The position numbers were made by a program, and so were the translations under genes. The notes under the pieces are model-generated. The model worked only from the letters and a program-made list of their open reading frames with translations. It had not been told where the DNA came from and did not search any database. From Hirsutella rhossiliensis (taxonomy: Eukaryota; Ascomycota; Sordariomycetes; Hypocreales; Ophiocordycipitaceae), in assembly GCF_020360975.1 (NCBI RefSeq), contig NW_025408677.1, positions 1,550,001 through 1,614,000 of the forward strand: a stretch of 64,000 nt of DNA, given 5' to 3'. This document shows positions 24,804-34,742 of this stretch, piece after piece (position 1 is the first letter of the stretch; every line of letters starts with the position of its first letter).

Positions 24804-25216
24804 ATGACGGGCCTCGAGGCACTAGGATTGGCCTGCAACATCATGCAGGTCCTAAGTTTTGTGCGTGAAACTGTCATTACTTGCAAGGTCGAGCATCCGA
24901 CGAACCTCTCGCGGAAAATGCCCGGTCGCTCACTTTCTTCGCCGGAGAGGTGAAGAAAAAAAATTGAGTGATAAAACCGCGGACGGCCGAGGTCGGAAGC
25001 CTTTCCGATATCGCGACCAAGTGCAATATTGCAGCACGGGCACTGGAAGAAGAGGTTCAGTTTCTTGGAAGCCACCATGCCAAAGGGAATCCCGTCACAA
25101 CACTTCAGATATCTGTCAAAGCCGATTGGCGCAAGAGCCGCCTTGACAGGCTTGAAAAGTCACTCACTAGCTATCAAAGAACGTTAGATTCACACCTCCA
25201 TGCGCGTGTCTGGTAA
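24804..25216 (+). pseudogene. Broken N-terminal domain of a fungal STAND/NLR-type protein
   Basis: The ATG at 24,804 opens MTGLEALGLACNIMQVLSFV, the typical start of the fungal STAND N-terminal domain found ahead of NACHT/NB-ARC modules. The frame then shifts at about 24,887 (frame 0 to frame 2). In the new frame the domain continues (DEPLAENARSLTFFAGEV), meets a TGA at 24,965-24,967 where a CGA (Arg) would fit, and resumes with LSDIATKCNIAARALEEEV and WRKSRLDRLEKSLTSYQRT, ending HARVW at 25,216. A GTAAGT donor overlaps the last codon, but nothing NLR-like follows: the NACHT and repeat domains are missing. It lies at the island edge beside RIPed DNA; the CGA-to-TGA change is RIP-like. Alternative: a rapidly changing gene with unrecognised introns; two breaks in 400 bases argue against this. 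Confidence 0.75.
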
Positions 25217-25597
25217 GTTATGCCATAGTGTACCGACTACAGCTAACGAAGAGCACAGGGTGAAGCATTGGAAGCTTTCCAGAGCCAAAGACGCCGACTA
25301 AGGGTAGCCTTGTGTCTGCCTGGCTCGTGACTCCTCGTCGAGGCTCCAAACAAGAGCCGCGAGCGAAACCTTGTGTCGCAGCTTCTGCCAGGAGCAAGTG
25401 AGGCGCTGCTCCTTCCACCCCATCGCTCCACCCCATGATTGCCTGGAGCATGCTGCGCCTTTTCCCTTTTATTATCATAGTCGTCGACGGCAGGCCTTGG
25501 TACTCGCATCCTCCACCAAGTGCAATCCAGCCGTCTCTAATTGCTTCCTCAACCACTGACGTTCCGCTACACGCCGCGGTAACGCAACACACAGAAC

Positions 25598-26014
25598 ATG
25601 ACGGACGACTCTACCCTCTATTGGGTTTTGCTGCTTCTTTTATTTTTCTACGTTGGAACCGAAAACTTTGTCCGATTTTGCCGCCGTGTCCGCTTGGTCT
25701 ACCGCCTCGCTGCGAGCTTCTACCGCCACGGACGCATCGTCATCCCACCCGCCCTCGACCGCCGAGACGATGGTGCAGCGGGCGCAGCGGAACCCGGCTT
25801 GACTCTCGTCATCGGCGCGCTGGTAACGGATATCCATGACATCAAAAGGGAGCTATTGCAGCTCCGGCAAGCTCTGGGGCTGCCGGCCGATGGGGCTGAC
25901 GGCTGGCGAGGGACGGGACCCCGACATGACGAAAGGCTAGGCCTGTCGACGGATCTACAAAGCGACACGTTTGCCCAAGCAGTGCCAAGCAAGTGGAACG
26001 TGAACACGAGCTGA
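25598..26014 (+). CDS. Small hypothetical protein with N-terminal membrane segment
   Basis: 138-codon intronless ORF from an ATG in context AACATGACG. Residues about 8-18 (YWVLLLLLFFY) are strongly hydrophobic and followed by a basic Arg-rich stretch (FCRRVRLVYRL), so it could be a signal anchor with the remainder cytoplasmic. Residues about 70-92 (LVTDIHDIKRELLQLRQALG) are amphipathic and could form a short coiled coil. The C-terminal 40 residues are Gly/Asp-rich and probably disordered. Third-position C/G preference (GTC, CGC, ATC, CTC) supports real coding. I recognise no family. It lies about 380 bases downstream of the STAND relic on the same strand, with no evidence of a shared transcript. 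Confidence 0.5.
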   Translation: MTDDSTLYWVLLLLLFFYVGTENFVRFCRRVRLVYRLAASFYRHGRIVIPPALDRRDDGAAGAAEPGLTLVIGALVTDIHDIKRELLQLRQALGLPADGADGWRGTGPRHDERLGLSTDLQSDTFAQAVPSKWNVNTS

Positions 26015-27003
26015 GTTGCGTAGCGCCTCTGGGACCACCAAGAGCAACGCACGAGCCTCTGTTGTATTGGCTCTCGCCTTTGGCTTCGATTCAGCACCAA
26101 GCCCGGCGCGGATCGTCAGCCTCGGCCTTGCACATTTCCATGCTTCAAGCACCTTGGCGGCAAAGAGGGCTGCTATCCACACGCATCATGACGGGGCATT
26201 ACATATCATTGAGCACTCCGATATATCTCGTGGAGCTGCTGCAGTGCTATCGACCACTCATCGGTGGACAAGGACGGGGAAAGTCACGGTTCTGCGTGTC
26301 CATACATAGCCAACATGTCCACAGAAGGCTCGGGCGGCTGTCGAGTTTCAAGTAGTGTCATAGCCAGAGAAGAGCAGATGATCCTGAGCCTCTAGGAACC
26401 CTTGGACCCTGTGACAGTGAGTAGCCCGGACGATCCATGGCAAATACCAAAGTGTAAGAGCAAAGGGTCGAGTTTGGCAATACCCTCGTAACCATATCGC
26501 TCTATAGCCTTATTACCTCCTGCCTTTCGTCCGCCCTGTTCGTATATCTTCAGAGTATCTCTTGGCTGACTTGCTAGACTACGTGCCTGAGACTATTGGA
26601 CCAATGCGGCTGCGTGTTGTCAGCAGATGAAGCCCGGGTGGGCTCGAGACATCGCAGCACTCTGCCAGACAGAGCAGGTCACCTGATCCAGACACGGACG
26701 GTAGAGCACGTCATGAGATTTAATATTGTTGCCTGATCTCTGCTTACAGGGCCACTTGCTTGTACAGTCTGCTCATGGTTGGGGTATGAATGCTTGGGGC
26801 CGGGAACAAAAAGGACCCGGCCACAAACAGCAGTCTGGGGTCAGGAAACGACGATGCTTCCAATCTTTTCCACGCCAAGGGCGCCCCTGCTTACCGTCTC
26901 TCTCAAAGCTCCGTGCGCGCAGAAAATAACACGGATGGCCTTCATGTGAAGTGTGAAGAAGCCAAATGTCAAAATAGCCGTCGACTCTGACAAGCCGCCT
27001 GCG
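26015..27003. other. Intergenic region, no gene seen
   Basis: About 1 kb of normal-composition sequence between the small hypothetical gene and the 3' end of the F-box gene. Overlapping short ORFs exist on both strands, but none shows domain features, signal peptide or consistent codon preference. No repeat or RNA gene was recognised. Confidence 0.5.
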
Positions 27004-28446
27004 TCAGTCGCTATCCGAGGCTGAAAATTCGTCGGCCACCGCTGCCGAGTATTCATCGTCGGCGCTGACGTAGAGTTCCTTCAGCTTAGGAAAGGACTTC
27101 TTCATGAGGTCGATGAGGTCCTGGGGAGGTGTTTGTCTGCTAAAGTGTAAGCGTCGCGCCCCGTGGCAGTGTTTGGTTTCTGAGACTCACTCGGCACTCT
27201 GCTCGCCGTTCGGGGTCGATGGGCGAAAGCCACCCACCTCCAAAAAACGCAGCTTGGGAAACAGGGGGCTGTTGCGGCGAGCCTCGCTCTCCAGCATTCG
27301 GATGTCAAAGACTGGAAGCATGTTGCACTCCTCGAGCAGCGGGCAGTGCTTGGCGAGAGACAGCAGGGCGGCGGCAGACAGTGTGCACTGCACCAAGAAG
27401 CTGAGGCGGCGTAGAGAGGGGAGGTGAGAAACGATATCATCAAAGTGCTTGTCGGAGAAGGCGGCCTCGAGAGCGGTGACGGTTGGGTCGGTTTCCCTTT
27501 CATTCGGTTCTATCGTAAGCTCCTGGAGCCTGGAGAGCTTCTTCAGAGACAAGAGCTCCTCAAGGGAAAGTCGGGTGTCGGCGGCGAAGGTCAAGGCAAA
27601 GTGACGCAGGGCAGACAGGGAGGAAAGCGACTGCATGACGTTGACGCCGGCGTCTCGAACGTCCAAGCCAAGATAAGTGACGCGTGGAAAGAGTTTGGCG
27701 GCCGAGGGGACGGCTGCAGAGGTGAGAGCAATGTGGATGGCGCGGAGGTCTCTGAAAGGATGGGCGATGCGCGACGAAACCAGCTCGAGGAGCTGCTCGG
27801 AGCACGTCTTTCCAATCTCGAGCTGCAGGAGATCTGATCGTTGGGCAAGGTGCAGTATGAGGTCGTCGGTAACGAGATGGTCCATGCCGTAGAGGAACTT
27901 GATGTGCTGGAGCGACTTGTAGCGCGAGATAAAGTCGAGGAAGAAGGAGGCCTCGACATGGGGGCCCGGCGAGTCGATCAAGAGGGTGCGCAGGCGCCAG
28001 GCCTGGCTGCGCAGCTGGTCGAGCAGATCATGGTCGAGATGGCCGCCATAGAAGGAAAAGGACTCGAGGGGCGGCTGAAAGTACTGGCGGATGGGGTACG
28101 AAGCATAGTCTGCCGGACGATAGGCGTCGAGGGAAATGTGCCTGAGGCTGCTGAACTCGAGGTTCCGGAAGCGCTCATGGTAGAGGGCCTCTTCGCCGCC
28201 CGAGAAGGTGAGCGAGGTGATCTTTGCGGCGTAGATGTGGCGCCGGTCGTCGGGCACATTTGCCAGGGCCTCGCAGCTGGCATGTCGCCAGAGCACGTTG
28301 GTGCCGCACGAGAACCATTGCTTGTTGACGCGGGCGGCCTGTGCGAGGTGCCGCATGTCGCCCGAGAGGCAGTCGAGGATGCTGGTGAGGAGTTCGGGGA
28401 GGGCAAGCGCCTTGGCGACGCTTGGCAGCGGCAGCGGCTGCACCAT
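27004..28446 (-). CDS. F-box protein with leucine-rich repeats (two exons)
   Basis: Exon 1 is 28,446-27,191 and exon 2 is 27,139-27,004, with a 51-bp intron (GTGAGT donor; branch-like GCTTAC; TTTAG acceptor) that joins in frame to give 463 residues. The start is the ATG at 28,446 (ATCATGG, strong context); the upstream in-frame TTG is not needed. Residues about 10-55 (LALPELLTSILDCLSGDMRHLAQAARVNKQWF) form an F-box that would bind Skp1 in an SCF ubiquitin ligase. The rest consists of irregular leucine-rich repeats (HLPSLRRLSFLVQC, FPKLRFLEVGGF), probably the substrate-binding side. The C-terminus is acidic (SADDEYSAAVADEF...SDSD). The acceptor is tandem (TAGCAG), so an alternative one-codon-shorter form is possible. 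It is transcribed divergently from the secreted-protein gene. The substrate cannot be inferred. Confidence 0.9.
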
Positions 28447-29558
28447 GATGACGACGGGGCGGGGAGTGAAAAAATCAAGCAGCAAATGTGGTATGGCGAT
28501 GTGGGCGTTGGAGGTTTAGCAGCAAGCAGCCTGAGAGCCTCCCAGGACAAGGTTGGCTTTGGCTTGGCCGGCTTGGATCTCCCGGTTCCTGCCCCGCCCC
28601 TCCACCACGTCCCCGCACCTGCGTGTGTGTGTTTTAGTGGACGGGTGAGGCGGGGCAGACAAGAACAGCGCAGGGGACCACCTGAGCTGCCACTACGCCC
28701 GCCGCAACCCCGCTGTAGCCCCCTGTCTAATTGTCTATTGAGAGACGCCTAACAGCCTTGAAGCAAGTCCGTATAAGCCACGCCACTGCTCCATCAGATA
28801 TCAGAAGTGCAGCAGTCTGATAATAATACGAACTCTCTGGATGCTATCTGAGCCTCTACATCGGTTCATGCACACAGCCAAGACAAGCCCTCTGCACTAT
28901 CGACACGCCATGCAGACGCACGCCTGCAACATAAGCTTACCGAGTTGAAGCCTAGCGAATCATCGATGCAACTCTCCTGTGCTGTATAGTACAGTAGGCT
29001 TTGGATAAGCTTCCCGTCCCTGCGACCTGTCAGCTCGGCCAATCGGTACTGTAAGCCTGTTGCCCAAACAAGCCCTCGACTGCGACTTGTCTGCAGGCAT
29101 CCATGCTTCACGTTGCACCAGACGTCTTCTCTAGCGATGACCCGTCCATCAGCCGATGTCCCATCCACAAACCGTCGTCAACCTCACATCTGCTTCGTTC
29201 GCTTACAACATGTTACATGTGCGTGATACCATGCCCTGACTGCCTGGCACTGGACCGTCTGCGCCTCGAGACGCACTACCGAGCTCCATATCACCCACTA
29301 GGCTTCATTATTCAACCGTGCAACATGCACGCCCACCAGCCGGCCTCTCACATGCAGCTAGTGCCGTGGAGTCTCGTCAGCCTGCACCTCGTAAGCCCGG
29401 AGACGAGCGTGCCGAGGAAGTGCAACTCGTGACCCTGGGGTGAGCGTGTCAAGTATAAGAGACGATGATCCCGACTCTCGGTTGACCGGCTCAGACACTC
29501 AACATTGCAATCCTCCCACACAACACGCACCAGTCACTTCTTCTACTCTTGGGCCACC
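28447..29558. promoter_or_regulatory. Divergent intergenic region between the F-box and secreted-protein genes
   Basis: 1.1 kb without a gene. It must hold the promoters of both flanking genes. The F-box side is G/C-rich (about 28,560-28,680) with no clear TATA box; the secreted-protein side has TATAAGA at 29,454-29,460. Short ORFs (e.g. 29,103-29,432) show no protein features. Confidence 0.6.
29454..29460 (+). promoter_or_regulatory. TATA box of the small secreted protein gene
   Basis: TATAAGA located 99 bases upstream of the ATG at 29,559, a normal core-promoter distance for a fungal gene with a short 5' UTR. Confidence 0.5.
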
Positions 29559-29936
29559 ATGAAGCTCGCCAGCACTCTCGCAACCGCCGCCCTGACGCTC
29601 GCAACCATCGGCTTTGCCAGCCCCACGCCTGACGAGAGCATCACCCTCAACCAGCGTGACAATGAGCTGTTTGCTCGCAAGTCGTGCAGCGGCAGCCGGA
29701 CGAGCAGCGACCGGTGCTCCGGCAAGAGGCTGAGGCCCCAGCACTCATGGCACAACTGGTACGTTGCATCCGAAACACTCCCAGCAACCATCTCCCACTC
29801 ACGCCGGACCTGTAGCAACAACCAGAGTGGAAAATGTTGTGCTATCAACAAGGACGGAAGCGGCGGCATGGACGTCAAGAAGGGCCTCGGCCGAGAGGAC
29901 TGCGGATACTGCTTCGGCGGCAAGTGCCAGGGTTGA
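29559..29936 (+). CDS. Small secreted cysteine-rich protein (two exons), effector-like
   Basis: Exons 29,559-29,758 and 29,816-29,936 with a 57-bp intron (GTACGT donor, CTCAC branch, TGTAG acceptor), giving 106 residues. The start is the ATG in CCACCATGA; an upstream in-frame ATG at 29,505 would bury the signal peptide. The intron is a multiple of three without stops, so the unspliced frame is also open, but splicing rebuilds a Cys codon (TG|C) and gives an even number of cysteines. Residues 1-20 are a signal peptide (MKLASTLATAALTLATIGFA), followed by a short region ending LFARK that may be a propeptide. The mature part has eight Cys spaced C-x9-C-x13-C-x6-CC-x20-C-x2-C-x4-C, consistent with four disulphides. 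I recognise no named family; an effector or antimicrobial role is inference from size and Cys content. Confidence 0.8.
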   Translation: MKLASTLATAALTLATIGFASPTPDESITLNQRDNELFARKSCSGSRTSSDRCSGKRLRPQHSWHNWYVASETLPATISHSRRTCSNNQSGKCCAINKDGSGGMDVKKGLGREDCGYCFGGKCQG

Positions 29937-30330
29937 GAGACCCAGGCCATCGACCGGCCTCTCGTTTGCTGCCTTGTGCAACCATGTACGCCTGCATGTA
30001 GCCAGATAATCCCGCTTGCCCTCTCAACCGGGACCAGGCGAACTCGAATAATGTCCGGATCGCCAACGTGCAACCCTGTGCTGATGCTATTGGAGTGCGT
30101 TTTAAGAGGTAGACAGGCTTCCTTGTACCCGTGGTTGCGGGGCCCATTTACATTTCCTTCTCCTTATCTTTCCATATGCATTTAAATCCCAGTTATACGT
30201 CCCAGGAGCCTCTGAGACCGCCATGTTAACCTCGTCCATACTTTTAACCCATATTTAAACTCTCCTGGCCGCGGGTCACTTCAATCTGTATGAATTTCGC
30301 TCGTCCCGGCTTGCCTAATTGTTCAAGCTA

Positions 30331-31639
30331 TTACACCATGAAGAAGGCGGCTACACCAGACATGACCGTCATGGCAATGGCTGCCGACATCTGGCGCATG
30401 CCTTTCCATGCAGATGACGAAACCCGGGAGCCAGGGGTGGCGCTTCCGGAAGGACTTGCGGTAGAGTCAGCACCTGTCCACGTGGCCGAAGGTGCGGATG
30501 CAGTCGAGCTTGCGGCATCGTCTTGCTTGTCGGGGTTCAGCACGCTTTTGGGCGTCAGTGAAAGGACTCAATGTGATTTTTTTTGAGCAGGGTTAAGTGA
30601 GGGGCGTTCTATCCATACCTGTCAATGACGTGAAGCACGCCGTTGGAAAGCGGGACGTCAGGCGTGATGACTTTGGCGCCGTTGACATAGACGTTACCAT
30701 CTTTGACGCTGACATTGATCTCGGTTCCTTCGAAGGTCTTGACCGCGCCGTCCTCAAACGAGCTGCTGTACGCCACGACATTGGGCAGGACGTGGTACTG
30801 GAGAACCTTCTTGAGGCTCTCGACGGACATATTCTTTGTGGCAGAGGCGACGGCCTCAAAGGCCTCGTTACTAGGCGCGAAGATGGTCACGTCCTTGGCC
30901 CAGGTGAGGGGTGCGACGAGGTCGGCCTTGGTAAGCGCCTCTGCCACGGCAGATAGGCCTGCCGCCGAAGCCGTCTCGGCGAGGTCCTTGGGGATCTCGA
31001 GGACACCATCAACAACGTGGACCACGCCGCCGTCGTACTCAATGTCCTGTGTGACTATCAGCGTCTCCGTGCGACAGAATCCACGAGAGCCAGGCAGAGT
31101 CCCTTGCCGCCCGAATAACCTGGCAGTGGGCGCCAAACGCGCTGCTAATGCTGACCGCGTTGTTGGCGGTCTTTGCAGCGACAACCTGCCCACCCGTCAC
31201 GTTTGTCAAGGCCCCGTCGGTGAGCAGTGTCTTTGCAAACGCTGGCGTTTCGGAAAAGTCGTTGGCCAAGAGCGAGCCGTTGAGGATGTGGTACGAGAGC
31301 AGATTCGCGACAAAGGCGGGATCCGACATGACGAGCGCGGCAGCCTTTTCGTCCTTGAGGAGCATCGCAAAGGCATCGTTGCTGGGGGCGAGGATGGTGA
31401 GGTTGCTCTGCGAGGAGAAGGTCTCACCCAGGGCAGGTAGGTCGTTGATGAGGCCTGCCATTGTCGTCCTTTAGTTGAATTGCACAATAACACGAGTTCT
31501 TCTGGCGGAGCCTCATACTTGTCAATGTGGAAAGAGTGCTGTTCTCTTGGGACAGAATCTCGGCTAGAGTTTGGCCGGACGCGCTTTGTGGGAAGACAGA
31601 GGCGAACACGGCAGCGCCTGAAAGAGCCGAGTACTTCAT
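30331..31639 (-). CDS. GPI-anchored fasciclin (FAS1) domain protein (four exons)
   Basis: Exons 31,639-31,519, 31,454-31,120, 31,046-30,619 and 30,544-30,331 join in frame to 365 residues; introns are 64, 73 and 74 bp. Intron 2 has a weak GTTATT donor; intron 3 has a CTGAC branch point. Residues 1-22 are a signal peptide (MKYSALSGAAVFASVFPQ...). Two FAS1 domains follow, each with its conserved motifs: ILAPSNDAFAML and LLSYHILNGSL in the first, then IFAPSNEAFEAV, LQYHVLPNV and VLHVIDSVLNP in the second. After about residue 297 comes a Ser/Thr/Ala-rich spacer and a hydrophobic C-terminus (MSAAIAMTVMSGVAAFFMV) typical of GPI attachment. Several N-glycosylation sequons (NST, NLT, NGS, NVT) fit a cell-surface adhesion or wall protein. 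The gene is convergent with the secreted-protein gene, about 395 bp apart. Confidence 0.9.
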
Positions 31640-31747
31640 GGTGGTTGCGAGCTGACTGTCGTCGACAAAGGCAGAGACATGCGAAGAAGAAGCGATGATT
31701 TACAGGATGATTTTGATACATGAAATCGTCGAAGGCGGGCGCCACGA

Positions 31748-31754
31748 CTTTATA
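31748..31754 (-). promoter_or_regulatory. TATA box of the FAS1 gene
   Basis: TATAAAG on the minus strand, about 110 bases upstream of the ATG at 31,639. Confidence 0.5.
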
Positions 31755-31759
31755 CATGA

Positions 31760-34742
31760 TCGGCAGAGCATCATGGGCTGCAGAGAAGCATCTGACCGGA
31801 GTTGGAGGCGTCGCAACCAAGTGGTGACATCATGGAGACGGTCTTTGCCGGAGTCAAAGGCCAACCGAGACGATGATTCAAAGCATGCTCTTCCAACGAA
31901 GGGCAAATGGTTGGCTGCTACGGCCCAAGACGACAGGGAGACTCGAGGCGAGACCTTCCAGTCTCTTTCAACGGGGAGCTTGGGGGAACGGAGTGGCATC
32001 CAGGCAGGGCCTTTTGGCTTCACCTCTTCCATCGTAGCGCATGTACGTGTAACGCCGAGAAATAGCTTGCAAGGGGACATCCAGCATATACTGTTGTGTT
32101 GCTCTGGTGTAGTAGCCAGCTTCAATGTTGCTTGTCGAGAATCGGGATTGCAGGGTATCCGGTTTTTTTTTTCTTCAAATCCTGACAAGCAGGCGCCCGA
32201 GCTAGAGAGCTTGCTTAGATCGCTCCTGGCAGGAAAAGAACCAACGGATAAAGCACTTGACCGTTGTCCACCAACGCACTGGACCCTGGAGTTGCAATCC
32301 GGGGTCCCGTTGGGCCAAGCCACCCTCTTCGCACTCTCGGCGATCTGCGAGAGCACTTCATGGCGTCATCGATAAACTTCTGAACCGGGGGCCCGCGCAC
32401 TCATGCGGCGTCTGCTTCGCCCACTTGCAAGCCTATCAGGGTCCTTTGCTGGGAAGCCGGTCCCGGGCCCCGAGGAACACTTCTCCAGGGTCCGTTTTGT
32501 GTAAGCGAGGCATTTAGGCTCGGGCCCTGGGGGATTTCCCCTCGTTAACCCCATCTTTCCAAGCGGTGGCTGTCAACGGAACTTGACGCTCTTGCAAAGG
32601 GGGCCTCGGCCGGTGAGTGGGCTTGAGCTCGGCATCTTATGGCCGACTGAAAGTCCACACGGCATTGTCGAGGCCTCGATGATTGAGGTGTCCGCTTCAA
32701 TATCAAGGAAGGGAAAGGAGGGAAACAGAGCTTGCTTTTCTTTCAGCCATCCCCCGGCCACGCCCTTCTTATGTCCGAGGCGCCGCCAAGACTGAAGCTC
32801 GCCGTTTCATGTCGTCGTGGGACTTCGGGCTGATGCTGGGGCCTAGCTCGGCATAAGCCTGCATGCGAGAAACGTGCTCTCCCCGAAACGCATCATTCCT
32901 AGCCGGGAAAGGGCGGCCGACTTTGAAAGGCGGCCGGGCTACTTATTCGGCCGAGAATTTGCAACTACGTGTCCGGCTATCCTTCCATGTGGAATGAGTG
33001 CCTTGGCGGGAGACACTTGTAAGGGAAGACGAAGGCGGACAAACAAACTTGTGTTTGACCTGAGTCGTTGTCGATGGCTTCGGGACGAGAAGAGTCCATC
33101 AATCGCGACGACGGCGTGGCTTAGACCGGCAACGCTGTTCCCGAATGAGCGGAAAACGCGGGAAGCGGGTCGCACGATGGAAATGCCCAGACTCGGGCAC
33201 GAGGTTGGGCTTTCACGATTTGCCCACTATACCGGGCCGGCTGTTGCTGAGCTCACAGATAAGACAAAGGACGGCTACTGGGTATTACAGGGGCTTGTCA
33301 TAGTCGACTCCAGCGGACGCCAGCACTACACCAGAGTAGGCAGGTGCCCAACATTGCGCCGTAGAATCTCGGCAGGGCAGAGGAGCGTTTTAACCGGTAG
33401 GGGCTTAGCCTCAGGAACTTGAAAAGCTGCTTCTTTCATGTGCCCTGCCCCTGTACACGCTGTGCCGTATAGAGTGAAAAGAAGCTAGTGTTTTAAGAGC
33501 TACTTCGCACTATGACTCCAGTTACGGTTGGCCGTTGAAGGCTTGTAGAAGACTTTATGGCATGGTCATTGCAGCTGTTGAATTGAGAGCTGTGTAGACG
33601 GCTGCAAGACCACCAGCACCCAATCCGCCCCAGCCACGATCGGTGTCTGTCATACTTGCACATCAAAGACCAGCGCCTCTGGTACTCATTTCATCCCGCC
33701 TTTAAAACGTTTGCTGCTGCTTCGTCGGATTTGACTGCAGCCATCCGATCTACAGCCATCCGAGTCTAAATTCCCCGAAAGATTCGTTTGGCCAGTCTGA
33801 AGTTCAGATATCGAGCCTGCGTGTAAGGGGCAGTTGACGGATCGATCAGCAGGTGGCATCTCTCTTTGACTCGGCATGCTCTGGTTCTCGCATAGCGCCG
33901 TGTCGTCTCTTCAGCCGGCCAACCGGCTCAACGAGCACCACAAAACGACTTATGTCTGCGCCTCGGTTGCTTGGCCTTTCAATCAGACACAGGTAGGTTG
34001 CAGAGACCCTAAAGTCAAAGTCGTCCAAGCCGGGCATTGATATGTACAGTAGCTGCTAAAGACGGCGACGAGCTTGTAGTTGCGCAAGCTCAAGGGGATG
34101 ATAGAGTGCCGTCGACGCCGACCGAGAGCGTCCGCTTCCATTTAAAGCTCCTGCTAACCTCGGGTCCCTCCTGAGCGTCGCCGCGAGAGAGAAGCGTCAT
34201 GGCCACGTTGGCTAGGACGCCCATTGCTGCTGTTGAAACTTGTGGCGTAAACTTCAGGTATGGCGCCTCTGCCTGTCTTCACACGAAAGCACGTCCAGAG
34301 AGAAACAGGCGCATGTTATACTGATCAGGAATCAATGGTGTGCAATCCTGTGCGACATTGGGCCAGGTAGAAAGGTGGTGCTTGCGCGCCTCCCGTCAGT
34401 TGAGTCGGAGTTGACTTTGTGGTTGGCGGCAACCAGTGCTCGGCGCTCATGTTGGTTTGGCAACGTTGGTTTCGAAGCCCTCGAGCTCTCTTCTTCGGCG
34501 ACGAAATGTTTCGGGATTCGGTGATTGTGGGGGGGTTGATGTAAGCGAGGCGCAGTGGAAGCCAGACATGGCATGCACAGCCATGGCGTGATGCGCCACG
34601 TCCAGTCTCACCCGTCCCCGCACTCTTGAAGTTGCGCCGGCTCCGCCTTGGCATCGTCACGACCAACAAGGCAAGCTTCAGCAGACATTGACAGGTTCGT
34701 CCTCCTTTGTGTCGGGGTGCTACGGGGCTGAGCGGCACAGGC
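31760..34742. other. 3-kb interval without a convincing gene
   Basis: Composition is normal (not RIPed). Long opposed ORFs at 31,695-32,375 (+) and 31,700-32,356 (-) mirror each other and show no domains. A plus-strand frame at 32,874-33,422 opens with GTG. Its C-terminal third (GYWVLQGLVIVDSSGRQHYT) faintly resembles the region after HET domains in fungal incompatibility proteins, but the HET domain itself is absent, so it is at most a relic. A short ATG-initiated stretch at 34,199-34,257 ending in a GTATGG donor could be a 5' leader exon of the downstream TenA-like gene; this is unproven. Confidence 0.45.

Noticed and set aside
28446..28485. Upstream in-frame TTG start adding 13 residues to the F-box protein
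   Set aside because: Non-ATG start in a eukaryote; the ATG at 28,446 has a strong context and directly precedes the F-box.
27841..28752. 303-codon plus-strand ORF
   Set aside because: Antisense shadow of the F-box gene; composition (Glu/Val/Gly-rich) reflects the complement of Leu/Ser codons.
29505..29558. Upstream in-frame codon (29,505) as start of the secreted protein
   Set aside because: It would place 18 polar residues before the signal peptide; ATG at 29,559 has a CCACC context.
31695..32375. Overlapping long ORFs on both strands (226 and 218 codons)
   Set aside because: They occupy the same DNA in opposite directions, overlap the FAS1 promoter, and show no domain, signal peptide or codon preference.
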